Source: Isochrysis galbana (lineage: Eukaryota > Haptophyta > Isochrysidales > Isochrysidaceae). Taken from it: a stretch of DNA of 64,000 bases. The position numbers and the translations under genes are program-made. The notes beneath the pieces were generated by a model that did no database searches, had not been told where the DNA came from, and saw nothing but the letters and a program-made list of their open reading frames with translations. Positions 43,355-54,300 of this stretch are shown here, piece after piece. Within the stretch, counting starts at the first letter, position 1; every line of letters begins with the position of its first letter. Where the stretch lies: NCBI GenBank assembly GCA_018136815.1, contig CM030937.1:4090226-4154225 (forward strand). The letters are read 5' to 3'.

Positions 43355-43735
43355 CAGGTTTGGATGCCGCCGACTTGGGCGAAGAATTGTTGCTGGCCTA
43401 TGCCTTTGACGCTTGAGCACGTTTCAGCCTCGAAGGTAAGCTTGTACCTTTCTCGTGAATGGCAACGATTGGGAGAATCAGGGTTTCGCCTTTGAATGAA
43501 AGCCTTTGCCTTTGGCGATGGCGATGCCATCGCGGCGATGGGGGAGCGTCAGAGTTTTACTGTTGTGTTAGTATAACCTTCGTGCTGCGAAACCGTAGCC
43601 CTTCGACGGCAACGGAGCCCCTCCCCCGCGATGGGGGTGTGCGCGGTTGGCGCATGGCTCGTCCGGTGTATGTGGCTAGGAATGCTAGCTACTAGCTAAC
43701 AAGATGTCATACGACGCTATAAGTTCTAACGGGGC
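43355..43735 (+). repeat. 350-bp dispersed repeat upstream of a gene, copy 1
   Basis: CAGGTTTGGATGCCGCCG to ACGCTATAAGTTCTAACG; about 90% like 60559-60905. It holds GCCTCGAAGGTAAGC, CGGCAACGGAGCCCCTCCCC and GTCATACGACGCTATAAG. It ends about 250 bp before the start codon at 43984, and copy 2 ends about 155 bp before the start at 61059. It could be a mobile element or carry promoter function. Confidence 0.8.
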
Positions 43736-43826
43736 CCAAGATGGGTTGAGTTAAACAATCATAGAAAATCAAAAAGCGCTCGCTCTTTCCCCACCGCGCG
43801 CGCGCTGGGCTCCCGTCGTCGTTGTG

Positions 43827-43831
<5 letters not shown>

Positions 43832-43887
<56 letters not shown>
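43832..43887. repeat. (TC)n microsatellite
   Basis: An uninterrupted TC run about 100 bp upstream of the ATG at 43984, probably in the 5' UTR or core promoter. Confidence 0.9.
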
Positions 43888-43890
<3 letters not shown>

Positions 43891-43983
43891 CTCTCTTCCC
43901 CTCCCCCCCGCCCCGCCCCCGCCCCGCCTTCCCTCCCTCTCCCTCTCTCCTTCCCCGTACGCTTTTAAGCCCCTCCGGCCGCG

Positions 43984-45267
43984 ATGGCCGCACCCATGCC
44001 CTCGCTCCACCTTGAGCCGCAATGGACGACGCTCCTCTCGGTCGACCCGCCGTCGCCGTCAGAGCATGCTGTCTCACCTTGCAGCATTGCCTCCGCACCG
44101 CTTCGCACCCCAGAGCACCTCAGATTCGCTGCTTACCCATCACCCACGGAGGAACGGAGGCCAGACTCAGCACATGCTGGCACGGGTACGCCCCGATCAG
44201 CCTACGCCTCAACACTGCTCTCGACTGGTCCAAGGGCTCGCAAACGTCTCGAGAACTCTGATTTGTTGCGCTCTCCCCTGGTCTCGATGGCAAACGCGAA
44301 TTCTCCACGCAGCATGCTCTCAGTATGCCGAGCCAGCTACTCGAGTGAGATGAGCACCATTAAATTGCCAGCTACGCCACCGCAGCAGACCCAGCGGAAT
44401 TGGCTACAGGTTCATGAGGTTTTGACGCCCACGCCATCACCAAGCCCGCGGGATATCCAATCAGAAAGCATGCAAGCACAGCCTCAGATAATGCACCAAC
44501 AACCTCGGATGCCAGCAAAATGGGTTGATCAGCAGCTCATGGAATCTGATGTACTTGATTCCGGAATACTTGAGCAAGACCACACGAGTCCGACCGCAAG
44601 CATGCATATGTCTCCAGCTTCTACAAGATCGTCCCAAGGTGTTGTTTGGCAACCGAGCTCTGATCCTAGCCTTTGTGAAGGACTGGCAAGATGTCGTACG
44701 GAGCAAAAGCAACCGTTGCCTTCCGAGCGGAAATCGTTCATCGAGGCAGTGGGCTCATTCGTACGACGTTTGTCAGGTGTGACAAGCCATCAGAGTCGTG
44801 CTGACGCTCAGGGCTCATGCAGAAATCAACCATGGAATGTGAGCGATGGGCACCGCCGCAACATCTCCACCATTGATGGCCTTGATCTAGAGGTACCTGG
44901 AGCCTTCAATGTGAATGGCGAATCCCGAGAGTCAGTGCCTCCCGTTGCTCGTGCTCTGGACTTGGGTGATGGATGCGGAAGACTGTCCGGCAAGCGGTTT
45001 GTCACAACTTCAACTCAGCCAGATGGCATGCAGTCCGCTTCCGGAACGAATGAGACGCTCATGCTGCGTCAACATGTTTCGATGTTGGAGAGGCAAGTGA
45101 AAGAGTTGACTGAAAAGCTATCCCTCCTCGAAGATGTGGAGGCTCGCCTTGCGGTGGTAGAAGTGGCTAGCAACATGCCGCGGTCAAAAAGCATGCAGCC
45201 CATGAAAATGATCAACTTTGGCTCGGGCTTGGGGCGGAAAAGACCTGGCCGCGAGGTCCGGCTCTAA
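43984..45267 (+). CDS. Ser/Pro-rich protein with C-terminal coiled coil, unknown
   Basis: Single exon, 427 aa, starting at the first ATG after the TC tract. Residues 1-330 are low-complexity, rich in Ser, Pro and Thr, with many S/T-P sites (TPTPSPSPRD) and therefore likely phosphorylated. A short ordered-looking piece sits near 250 (KSFIEAVGSFVRRLSGV). Residues about 355-400 form a leucine-heptad coiled coil (LRQHVSMLERQVKELTEKL). The tail is basic (GLGRKRPGREVRL). No signal peptide or membrane segment. I do not recognise the family. Confidence 0.7.
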   Translation: MAAPMPSLHLEPQWTTLLSVDPPSPSEHAVSPCSIASAPLRTPEHLRFAAYPSPTEERRPDSAHAGTGTPRSAYASTLLSTGPRARKRLENSDLLRSPLVSMANANSPRSMLSVCRASYSSEMSTIKLPATPPQQTQRNWLQVHEVLTPTPSPSPRDIQSESMQAQPQIMHQQPRMPAKWVDQQLMESDVLDSGILEQDHTSPTASMHMSPASTRSSQGVVWQPSSDPSLCEGLARCRTEQKQPLPSERKSFIEAVGSFVRRLSGVTSHQSRADAQGSCRNQPWNVSDGHRRNISTIDGLDLEVPGAFNVNGESRESVPPVARALDLGDGCGRLSGKRFVTTSTQPDGMQSASGTNETLMLRQHVSMLERQVKELTEKLSLLEDVEARLAVVEVASNMPRSKSMQPMKMINFGSGLGRKRPGREVRL

Positions 45268-45857
45268 ATTGACGCATCGAGTTATGCACTCATTTGCTCC
45301 GCTTAAATCTAGTATTGTGGGCACACAGCATTTATTACATATTACATGTCGATATTTCTGAAAAAAATATCTTAAGATGCCTAGCTACAGCTACAGCTAC
45401 TACACGCCACAGCAGCAGCCCAATGACCAATGTACCTGGTCTGGCAGTCGCCACGTCAATCACTCAATTTTCCACCACCTAGTGCTAGCTAGCTAGTTAC
45501 CGATCGAAAAAAAATCTTTGAAGTTACCATCTACCATCTACGCTAGGGCCGGGGCAATACTTGTACAAATTGTATTGCAAGTTTGGGTGGATGCTTGAGT
45601 TGCTCACACGTTTGGGCCCTCTTTACAAGTGGTCTGCAAGCTTGGGGGTGCGGCGCCGGTCTCTACGAGTATAATCCCCTATCCCATATCTATAATCTAC
45701 TATTATAATCCCCATTTGCGAGGTGGAGGTGGTGTCGTGGTGTCAGGGCAAGGTTGATCTCACTTTTGGATATCTCCTACGAGGGCGCGCCGGCAGCTAG
45801 CGCGGAACGCGGTTCTTGCGGGGAGCTCATGGAGCTTTCCTCGGGACTCATGTACCA
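45268..45857. other. Intergenic, nothing recognised
   Basis: AT-richer 3' flank with short simple repeats (CTACAGCTACAGCTAC near 45387). No gene, RNA or element end before the LINE at 45858. Confidence 0.4.
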
Positions 45858-45881
45858 CAACTAACTTTATAGTTGGTTGCC

Positions 45882-47603
45882 ATGGAGCGCGCCGCCGCTC
45901 CCCATCTCTCTTTCGGGCCCCCCGCCGAGGGCGGCCCCCCAGAACCCATGGAGCCGTCGCTGTCGAAGCGACCGCGCCCGCCATCAGAGGCCGAGCAGGT
46001 GCGTGCGACGCGCGTCGCACCACACGGCCCGTGGCTCCGGCCACACCATGTACAGCAGCCATGCTGGCCCCCCCCATGGAGGGCAGCTGTCTGCAGACCC
46101 CAACAGAGAACGAGCAGGCCTGCAGGGCCACTCCTCCAATGGGCATGCCTTATGGCAGAGGCCCCTCTCGCCCTGGTGACGGCCGCGCTGTCACAGCGCA
46201 GCCCGAGACCAGGCGGCCCTTATGGGCACAATCTCATGACAAGACCCCCCCCACACACGCACTGCACCCAACTCTGTTGCACCAGAGCAGGACAACTGGC
46301 ACCGGCGTCCACCACCCCAACACTCGCCTCTACACCACACTCGTGCCAACACCCCCCCCTCAAGCCACACCTGACCCCCGCCCCACCCACTCCCCACGCA
46401 CAGGAGCCAGACCAAGATTTCGATGAGCAAATGACAGACACTGACGCCACCTTTGACCTCTCCTTCCATCAAGACGGCGACTTCGTACTCCACGACACGG
46501 CGGTATACGCCGCCATAGTGGAGCTTCTCCTTGAGCTTGAGGGCGTAGACCCCGAGCCAGACTTCTGGGCGCGCTCAAATAGGGGCCCCTGGCACATTGC
46601 GGTCAACGAGGATTGCTCGCAACAATTCCAAGCAAAGTACGGAGAGCGCACCAACATCCGCGTCCACGGCACGGACGTCGCCGTAAGAATCAAAATCGAA
46701 TCGATCGAGGGCAAAATCACCAACAAGGGCACCTCGACTCGCAAGGCACTCTACGACGCGCTCCAAGATGTAGCAGCCCACCTGGTCATCGAGGCGGAAG
46801 GCCTAGCGCAAGCGTCCCAGATCACCTTGAGCAGCATGGTAAAAGCAATCGAGAGCAACGGATTCACCTTCCTGAAAGGCAACCGCGAGCGCATGAAACT
46901 CGAGGGAGAATCAGGGACCTTTGTCTCCAAGGTGGCTCACACGGCCCGTTGGCACCTCTACGTCTCAGCGACGCAAGGTACCTTCATGAACGGCAACTTC
47001 CCGCGCAAGCTGCTGCTCTCGATCGACGGAAAAACAATCCCCATCAACTACGCCATCCGAGCGTGCAAGACCCTTCAGATGCCCCCCGCCATGCAATCAC
47101 CTCATAAGCTCATGGTGCACGGCTCCCTCAGGGGTTGCAAGGGATGGCGCCCAGAAATGGCCCGCGGGCTCACGCCAATGCACCGCCTTTGCGAATGCGA
47201 GGCGGAGGCCGCCAAACGCAAGGAGCGCAACGACTCGTGGAAGACCACACCCCGTCCCAAATCAGCGCACGAGGCGCTAGGCAAAGCCCCTCCCAAGCAA
47301 TGCGCCAGGTTCACCCAAGGCATCTGCCTCCGCAACAAGCGCGGGGTCCGCTGCAACCTATCCCACGAAATCCCGGGCGCGTGGATCGACAACAAGTGCA
47401 CGATTCGCTGCCGCCTCCACCAGCATAAGAAACTCGCAGGGGTCTGCCTGAACGGCCCGACGTGCCTTTTCCTTCACCCGGAGTACGCGCTAGCATTGAT
47501 TGCGACGCTTGCCCTGACCACCCAAAGTGCGAACACCCCCCACGGCCTAAACTCACCTTTGACTCCACCCTTGGATACCCAGGTGAAGGGCCCATCCGCC
47601 TAG
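45882..47603 (+). CDS. LINE ORF1 RNA-binding protein
   Basis: 573 aa from the ATG directly after the stem-loop. The N-terminal 180 residues are Pro/Ala-rich and disordered (MERAAAPHLSFGPPAEGGPP). An acidic segment follows (EQMTDTDATFDLSFHQDGDF), then a folded core (AVRIKIESIEGKI, EAEGLAQASQITLSSMVKAI, FLKGNRERMKLEGESGTFVS). Near the C terminus are CCCH-type fingers: CARFTQGICLRNKRGVRC-NLSH (C-x7-C-x8-C-x3-H), then CTIRCRLHQH and CLNGPTCLFLH. It presumably coats the LINE RNA. The copy at 57.9-58.55 kb is close in sequence over the core and the fingers. No stop inside, so this copy could be translated. Confidence 0.75.
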   Translation: MERAAAPHLSFGPPAEGGPPEPMEPSLSKRPRPPSEAEQVRATRVAPHGPWLRPHHVQQPCWPPPWRAAVCRPQQRTSRPAGPLLQWACLMAEAPLALVTAALSQRSPRPGGPYGHNLMTRPPPHTHCTQLCCTRAGQLAPASTTPTLASTPHSCQHPPLKPHLTPAPPTPHAQEPDQDFDEQMTDTDATFDLSFHQDGDFVLHDTAVYAAIVELLLELEGVDPEPDFWARSNRGPWHIAVNEDCSQQFQAKYGERTNIRVHGTDVAVRIKIESIEGKITNKGTSTRKALYDALQDVAAHLVIEAEGLAQASQITLSSMVKAIESNGFTFLKGNRERMKLEGESGTFVSKVAHTARWHLYVSATQGTFMNGNFPRKLLLSIDGKTIPINYAIRACKTLQMPPAMQSPHKLMVHGSLRGCKGWRPEMARGLTPMHRLCECEAEAAKRKERNDSWKTTPRPKSAHEALGKAPPKQCARFTQGICLRNKRGVRCNLSHEIPGAWIDNKCTIRCRLHQHKKLAGVCLNGPTCLFLHPEYALALIATLALTTQSANTPHGLNSPLTPPLDTQVKGPSA

Positions 47604-49053
47604 CGACATACAACATAAACGGAACGAGAGGCGGCAAGCTAGCCGCCGTTCTGTCCCAGGCGCGTAAAGCCGGAGTGGATGTCCTTCTTCTTCAAGAACT
47701 CCACGCATATGAAGACGGATCCCACCTCCGACAACATAGAACAGCGTCCCTCCTCGGATGGCACTGGTTTGCCTCTCCAGGAGAGCTAGCGGACTCAGCG
47801 AGCGGAGTCGCGGTGGCGATCCGCGACTCGTGCAGAAGAGTAACCCCTAGGGTAGATACGGTGAATGTCATTCTAAAAGGGAGATGTATATCAATTGATG
47901 CGGACATAGACGGAAAACTATATCGTTTTATCTCAATATACCTAAGCGCTAACCCGGGCTCACGAGGAGCACAGATCAAAAAACTACTCCAATAGCCCGT
48001 GTTGTCGCAAGCTGTCACCACACCAACGCTCATGGGAGGTGATTTCAACTGCGTGGAAAACGCCACGACCGACACGAGAGGGCACGGACCGACACCATAC
48101 GCAAACACCCACGGAGACAAGTGGAAAGCCCTCGTCAAAAAAGCCAAACTGAAAGACGTACACCGATCGATGAAACTAGACCCACGCACGGGATACACAC
48201 GACTCTCACACACCATCCACACAAGGATAGACAGAATATACCACAGCATAGCGACGGACTCGTTCCAATGGCACAAGCTAGGCCCTAGCCCGGACCTATT
48301 TTCAGGCAAAGCCGCCTCCGACCACCTGCCTCTCCTAACCACAATCGAAACTCCGCACTTTGTCCGTAACCGGCACTACGACCTGCCCATAGATTCGGAG
48401 ATAATAACGGAAAAGGGAGCCGTCAAGACAGTGGAACTATTACTTAAGAGAGCTGACGCGAGAGCGAAAGCCAACGGGAACCTAGCCGATGAATGGGCAC
48501 AAGCGAAAGCACTCATAGCGGCTTTCTTAAGGGAAGCAACGGCCGAACGCAAGACACCCACCATACACACCACGCTCGAAAGAAGAATCGCCGAACTCAA
48601 CCTCCACCTCATCAAGAAGGGCCCGGACCCCAACCTCACGGAGCGTATAGCGAAAGCAAACCGGGAGCTCGCGGAAGAGCGTAGGAAGTTCCCAATACGA
48701 CACCTCAACCTGAGCGAACAACTCAGACGAGAAGATCTCCACTCTAAGGAGTTCTTCAGGAAACTTAAACAAAGGAAATGGAAAGGCGCCATAAGCGAAC
48801 TCTATAAGACACAAAACTGGGAGAGTCCACGGCACGATGAACGCGAGACGGTTACCTCGGACACGGACATACGGAAGGAATTCAGGAAATACTACGTCTG
48901 GTTATACTCGCCCAAAACCTCGCAGCGCACACCCGAACTTGAATCCACGCTCTCCGACCGCCCTCTACACGACCTAGACAGACGTAAGCTAGAGGGTCGT
49001 ATCACGATCGAAGAAACCGCCCAGGCCATCAGGACTGGCCCCAAGGCTCCGTA
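47462..49053 (+). CDS. LINE ORF2, AP endonuclease part (one internal stop)
   Basis: The frame overlaps the ORF1 end. Endonuclease motifs: IRLATYNINGTRGG (strand 1 with Asn), DVLLLQELHAYEDG (catalytic Glu), ASGVAVAIRDS, LMGGDFNCVEN (catalytic Asp/Asn), DRIYHSIA and AASDHLPLLTT (catalytic SDH). One TAG at 47993-47995 interrupts the frame without shifting it. After the endonuclease a helical connector runs from about 48400 to 48990, then the RT N-terminal edge (TIEETAQAIRTGPKAP) where the element is cut. It would nick target DNA to prime reverse transcription; the polymerase itself is missing here. Confidence 0.8.
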
Positions 49054-49380
49054 TGTGCTTTACGCCCTCCGCGACCACGAGACCATGACGGTGCACGCGA
49101 AAGATCAGCTGAGCCAGTGGAACGGCCTCTGCGGCGATTGCAAAAAGAAGCACGGCAAGCCGCGCACTCGTGGTGCAAGTGTGAAGGTTTGATAATGGTC
49201 GTGGAGTTTCGATTATTCCGGCAGAGGTCTCTGGGGACAGCACGGTATGGCACATTCATGAAATGGGGGCAGAAATGGGAGTGAACTGATGTTTTGTGTC
49301 CGCTTAGCGTTTTCATACATAACGTAAGAAGCACGGCAAAGCCGCGCACTCGTGGTGCAAGTGTGAAGGGGTTGCTAAGG
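49054..49380 (+). mobile_element. Cys-His motif remnant of another element
   Basis: After the LINE break the frame reads YVLYALRDHETMTVHAKDQL, SQWNGLCGDCKKKHGK and then shifts. A second stretch at 49325-49370 repeats the end with one extra base and reads KKHGKAAHSWCKCEG. The C-x2-C ... H-x2-WCKC pattern suggests a zinc-binding tail. 49440-49800 contains two CCCGTCACGAAACACAT strings and looks like worn non-coding repeat. Identity unknown. Confidence 0.4.
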
Positions 49381-49847
49381 GTGTGAATGGTGTGTGATTT
49401 CGCTAGTGCAACCTAGTCATGGAGTTTCGATTATTCCGGTAAAACCCGTCACGAAACACATTCAGTCACATTGGGAGGGTGTATTCCCGCTCAAAGACGG
49501 GTGTCTATATGCACCGTGCTGTATCCCGATCCCAGAGACCTCCATGGCGCTCCAGTCCACAAAATATGACACATCCTGTCCAACATCTGGTTCAAATCAG
49601 CTCTTGGTCTACCACCGGTGATTAGAGAATTTACAGCGGACGTGATTGCTCCACGCGCCCTGATATCCATCGTAGTGTTGCCATGTTACGGGTAAAAAAC
49701 TTTTCGCACACACCATAAACCCCGTCACGAAACACATACAAGCATTCCATGACTGAATAAAAACTAATTAATTAACTTACACGTCATTATTATTTTTTCC
49801 ACTACGGCCACCTTGACACCACTACGAGCGCCCCCAAAGCTCTGCGG

Positions 49848-50186
49848 TCAGGGCGGCGCGGCGTGTGCGCGGCGGCGGAAGTGGTGCACGGTGCAGTTGC
49901 TGTGCACTTCCTCGGAGCTCGTCCAGTGGAAGCCTTTGAGCTGCAGCTCGAGCGAGCGCTCCGTCTCGTGGAAGCGCTCGCGGGGGTCCTCGGAGCGGCA
50001 GATGAGCGAGCGCCAGTCAAAGTCACCGTGGGTGTCGTCCACGGGTCGCAGCGCCTCTCGTGCGCGGATGTGGCGCGCCCTCTCCGACAGGGCGCGGTCG
50101 ACGGCGTCGAAGCCTCCGAGCGCGTCCGCGGCGCGGCGCATCGCCCCCGAGTCGAGGAGCACGCGCGCCTCCTCGTCGTCAGGCAT
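49848..50186 (-). CDS. Small GC-rich ORF adjoining the palindrome repeat
   Basis: 112 aa: MPDDEEARVLLDSGAMRRAA, DALGGFDAVDRALSERARHI, DFDWRSLICRSEDPRERFH and HWTSSEEVHSNCTVHHFRRR. Almost every third position is G or C, typical of real coding sequence here. It starts right at the edge of the repeat at 50190-50600, whose other copy (33.5 kb) lacks it. It may be a host gene fragment carried by that repeat, or a small gene. No domain recognised. Confidence 0.45.
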   Translation of the reverse strand: MPDDEEARVLLDSGAMRRAADALGGFDAVDRALSERARHIRAREALRPVDDTHGDFDWRSLICRSEDPRERFHETERSLELQLKGFHWTSSEEVHSNCTVHHFRRRAHAAPP

Positions 50187-50189
50187 GAC

Positions 50190-50600
50190 GCATGAACAGA
50201 GACAGAGTACGAGGTGGCTGCCAGCGAAATGGGACCGTCACCCTGACAGCTTACGGGGGGGAATAGCGCCTGGGGGCTCGAGGACAGCCCCCCGATAGCT
50301 ATCGGCGCCCGTCGATTTCCCCCAATAGCCATTGGCGCCCGTCGTTTTCCCCCCAATAGCTATCGGGGGCCGCCTTTCGCCCCGATAGCTATTGGCTATT
50401 GGCGGGGGCCGACCCTAAAACGCGATAGCTCCCCGGGGGACGTAAAATCTCCCAATAGCTCTCGGGTGATTTTCTCGGTCCCCCGGTAGCTCTCGGTGGG
50501 GCTGTTGGCGATCGGGAGAAAATTTTCCCCCGATAGCTCCTGGGGCCCCCGAGAGCTCCTGGGGGGTGTTGGCTCCTGGGGGGTAACAGATATACTCCAT
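50190..50600 (-). repeat. Palindrome-rich GATAGCTATC repeat, copy 2
   Basis: Inverse of 33455-33760 with extra units: CCCCCGATAGCTATCGG palindromes, then AGCTCTCGGTGGGGCTGTTGG and GGAGCTCCTGGGGGG-type repeats, ending GGGGGGTAACAGATATA, which is mirrored at 56517 (TATATGTTACCCCCC). Confidence 0.65.
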
Positions 50601-50737
50601 GGCAGTTATGAAAGTAGGTTTCCAAAAGTAGGTTTCCAGGATGGCGAAAAAGTTGGCAGCGACAAAGGTTGGTGAAAGGATGGCTATGAAGGTGTAATGA
50701 TAAAAATAGAATACCACAGAAAATAAAACTAGCGCCT

Positions 50738-51169
50738 TCACTGTAACAAGAAGGGGGACATTCGATGGCATGGGGGCTCGGTGGGGCGTACGCATGTAGA
50801 GGGGTCGGGGAAGCGATGAACTTGCAGATAAGCTTGACGGACATCGATAGAAGACAGATTGTAGTCAATATTACGCATGGCGGCGACCGCGAGAAAGAGG
50901 GGAAATTGAATTCGAATTGTGGTGGTTCTGACGACCGCCTCCTCTTCATTGGTTGCAGCGTGGGCGCCATGGGATGATGTATGGCTGGCGCTATGAGAGG
51001 CGATGAATGAAGACATAAACCAGGGGTCGACGCGCTCCAAGTTCAGCTCGGACCTGGGAGACATACATACTCCGCCATAGTGTTCGATGAAGGTGGCCTT
51101 ACTCTGATGGTTGTCCAAAATAGTCCGAAACGAGGAGAGGGTGCAGCCTCTACTAACATACGCCCTCAA
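50738..51169 (-). mobile_element. Ty1/copia-type pol fragment (fossil)
   Basis: The minus-strand frame includes FPLFLAVAAMRNIDYNLSSI and DVRQAYLQ, recognisable as the copia-family reverse transcriptase N-terminal motif (LAIAA ... DV-x-x-AFL). Only a fragment of a few hundred bases is left, with no LTRs in sight; it is an old, broken copy. Confidence 0.6.
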
Positions 51170-51325
51170 GAAAAGAGTGCGTCAGTACGTCAAAATCGCG
51201 TTGAGATGTCAAAATCGCCTTTGGCCGGAGAATACACACAACCAACACGCAAGTACTACGCGCCATGATTCTAGGAGTCTGATGTACGCGCTCAATTCGA
51301 GAACAGCTTCTTGAACGAAAGATCT

Positions 51326-54300
51326 TCACGGCTTCAGGCCGATGGCCTCGTAAAAAGCCCGAATAGCTAAATCTTGAACAAGAGCAATGGTATCTCCGTC
51401 CTTCAATAAACTAGAAAGTGGTTTTGAGGGTACGTCCTTCATGTACAACTTGAGCTTCTTGCCCGGCAGCAAAGATATGTCAATCTCAGGCCTGAACTCG
51501 GGGGAATCGTGCTCACCGAAACGTTGCCCATCGAGAATGCTGACTTCAACCGACGAATTTTCAACGAATTTGATGGCTCGGGCGGCAATCGCTTTAGCGA
51601 GGACAGATTGCCAGTCGCCCTCACGCATCTCCTTCAAGAGCCCGGGAGGCGGCGACCCCGCATAGAGAGGAAGTCTAAAGATACCACTATTCGCTGTGTC
51701 CTCGAAGAAGGCAGGCACAACAGACCAACCCACTGTCTCCAATGTTGTTGGCTGTTGGACGACGCGCATCATTCGCACCTCCACAACTACCAGCGTCTTC
51801 GTGTCGAACGGAACCTGAGGCACGTGGCTTGGCCCACCTGTCCAAATGGGTGAGCGCAAGGAGGAGCTCCAATCGAATTGAGTTGTGAATTTCACCCCGG
51901 TCGTCTGCGAAGGGCTTCGATACAGGGCACCGGGTGGAAATAATGAGACAATGCCAAAACTTAAGAAGGCATACGGCAAGTTGTGGGCTTTATGAACAGA
52001 AATTTGGAGCCCTGCGACGGGGTTGTATTTTGCGAAACTCATCAAGTCGAATCTTGCCTCGACGGTCCCAGAAAGATTGAGCTTCATCCAACGCTCGGCC
52101 TCGTTCTGGTTGGCTATCACCTCTCCAGTAGTTGCCACTTCCCGCTTGATCGCCTCGAACGCCACCAAAGGATCTCGCAACAGTCTCGCACGATAGAGCA
52201 CAACCTCGTGAGGTTCCGGAATGGACCGATACGACATGTAACGTCCAGATGCATAGGCGGGAGCTGGCACCGTTTGGGACGAAAGAAGAATCCTCACGAG
52301 AACAGTTGCGCAAGGAATCCTCGGTGCGCTCATCGTTGCAGCCTCGTTGACCGAACCACCCGTCGCCGAAAAGACTTCCTCAGGAAATCCTATAAGCAGA
52401 GGCAGCTGAAAATCGCCTTTGTTCAACACGACCTCGCCTTCCGAACTCTCAGGCTGGGACGGGGGGTCCTGGTACTGTTTGTAAAATAGAGCCAATGCCG
52501 CAAAGCCGACTTGGCGCGGTCTTTGCTCGCCTTTCTGCATCCCAACGATTGAAACGACAACGGTGGAATTCACGGGTAGCTGTCCACTCAATGTGAGCTT
52601 CGCGCTAAACTTAGGAGATCGGGAGTCACTGAGCAAAGAGGGCCAACCTACCGTCTCACTGATTGGTTGGCCCATCCCATCAAGGAGCATCACGCGCACT
52701 CGACACACCACCAAGTCGTCAGGGAGATATCGGGCGCCGTCGACGTATACGTCAACGGGCGTCTCGAAGGTGTGCGCCCTCGAGCCCGTATCGATTGCCA
52801 GAGGACCCGAATCTATCCAGGCTGCTTGCGGAACCCCAAAATTTTCTCGCTTTTGAATCTCTTTCGGTGGCCTGTCAAGAAAGGGCATGGTCGCTTCCTT
52901 GGAAGTCTCGAGAGTACCTCTACTTATGAGTAACTGCAGCTCCCCAGACGGGATATCGTCAGGCGGTGGAGAAATGTCTGCCGCTTCTCCTTGCAAAGTG
53001 ACGGGCGGCGGACCAAGTCTGATTGTTCTTGAACCAACAATCAACATAGGCCCCATCATTTGCTCAGAGGGAGTACGCTCGAAAAGCCACGTCCGCCCCC
53101 ACGAGACGATAGCTGGCGGTGGAGGACCCATGCTTGCCTCGGCCGTCAACTCACCACGCGGGTGCGCTGGAGGCTTGTAGCCTAGATTCCGAGCGATCAC
53201 CATGTCAAAGACTTCAACTAGCATCCAAACATCACTATGCATCTCCTCAACAGGGTGAAACGTAATCCCGTCCACCCAGTCGATCGTCCAACTGCCAGTA
53301 GCATCAAGCTGTCCTGCCCCTGTACACATGCCACCAGGCCATCGTTTCTCCCCGGCGACAAGTGACAGATGAACATGCAGTGGATTGATCCCTGTTTCCC
53401 GCAGCCTCTCGATGAAGGAGACCGGATATGGTGGACGCCATTCTCTCAATCGTTGTGCCCGTACTTCGAGGCCCAATTGTGGAGAATACTCCTCTACCGT
53501 CGACTGAACTGGAGATGACACCCTACGATGAACATGAACACGTTTCTTCCACAGTGAATCCTCCTCCTCGTCTGACGATGACTCAAACAAAGCTGTAGTA
53601 TTTTCCTGGGCTTGTTCACGAACGTAGTTCAGCAAAGAGTTCGTGCCCGCAACTGCATGAACAGCAGCACGGAATTTGGATTTCCCCACCGACGATCTCG
53701 CACTCAAGGCTAATTCTGTATCCGATCCCGTTTCCGAGGCAAGAGCTGCTGGTGCACCTTCATTTTCTTGGATCGGGATAAAACCGCGGTGTGGAATGTC
53801 GTAAGCTGGCGCATATGCTGCTGCTGTGCGGTCGGGATCAACGGCAAACGATCGTAGTCTTTCCATGTCCGAGGTAAGAACCAGCCGGAGAAAAAGCTTC
53901 ATTGGCTCGAGTGATATCCGTTCGGACATCGGTGTCGCCACGTTGATTGGTGGGCGAAAAAGAGGACTCTTCCAGAAGCCGGCCTTGAGTGCGCAACCTC
54001 CGGTGAACAAAGGTATAGTTGTCCAACCCACTGACTTCGTTTGCGGCGGCATGCCCGGACCAGCCGCTGGAGCCGTGACATGCTGTATTTCAGCAACCAG
54101 ATGGAGGGCTTCGTTCGCTTCGATGTGCATGAACTGACGCCGCACCGCAATGATTGCACGACCTAGCCCACCTGGCTCTGGCTCACAGTCGCAGATCGGC
54201 AAAGATTTGACTGCGCCAAGCATTCTCTCGCCATGATAGACCGCGTACACGAGTGTGCACTGCGACACGTACCTCGGGAGTGCAGTCACAAAATCCCAAA

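Larger units (their letters stand above)
45858..49053 (+). mobile_element. LINE: ORF1, AP endonuclease, start of RT; 3' truncated
   Basis: The fullest LINE copy in the window. It opens with arms CAACTAACT/AGTTGGTTG around TTTAT, a 2-base gap and the ORF1 ATG at 45882. ORF1 (to 47603) overlaps ORF2, which holds an endonuclease-exonuclease-phosphatase domain and reaches the first RT residues (TIEETAQAIRTGPKAP) before homology stops at about 49053. The sequence beyond belongs to something else (YVLYALRDHETMTVH). No 3' UTR or tail and no duplication found. Confidence 0.8.

Noticed and set aside
43754-44098. Minus-strand Arg/Glu-rich frames over the TC tract
   Set aside because: They are translations of a (GA)n microsatellite.
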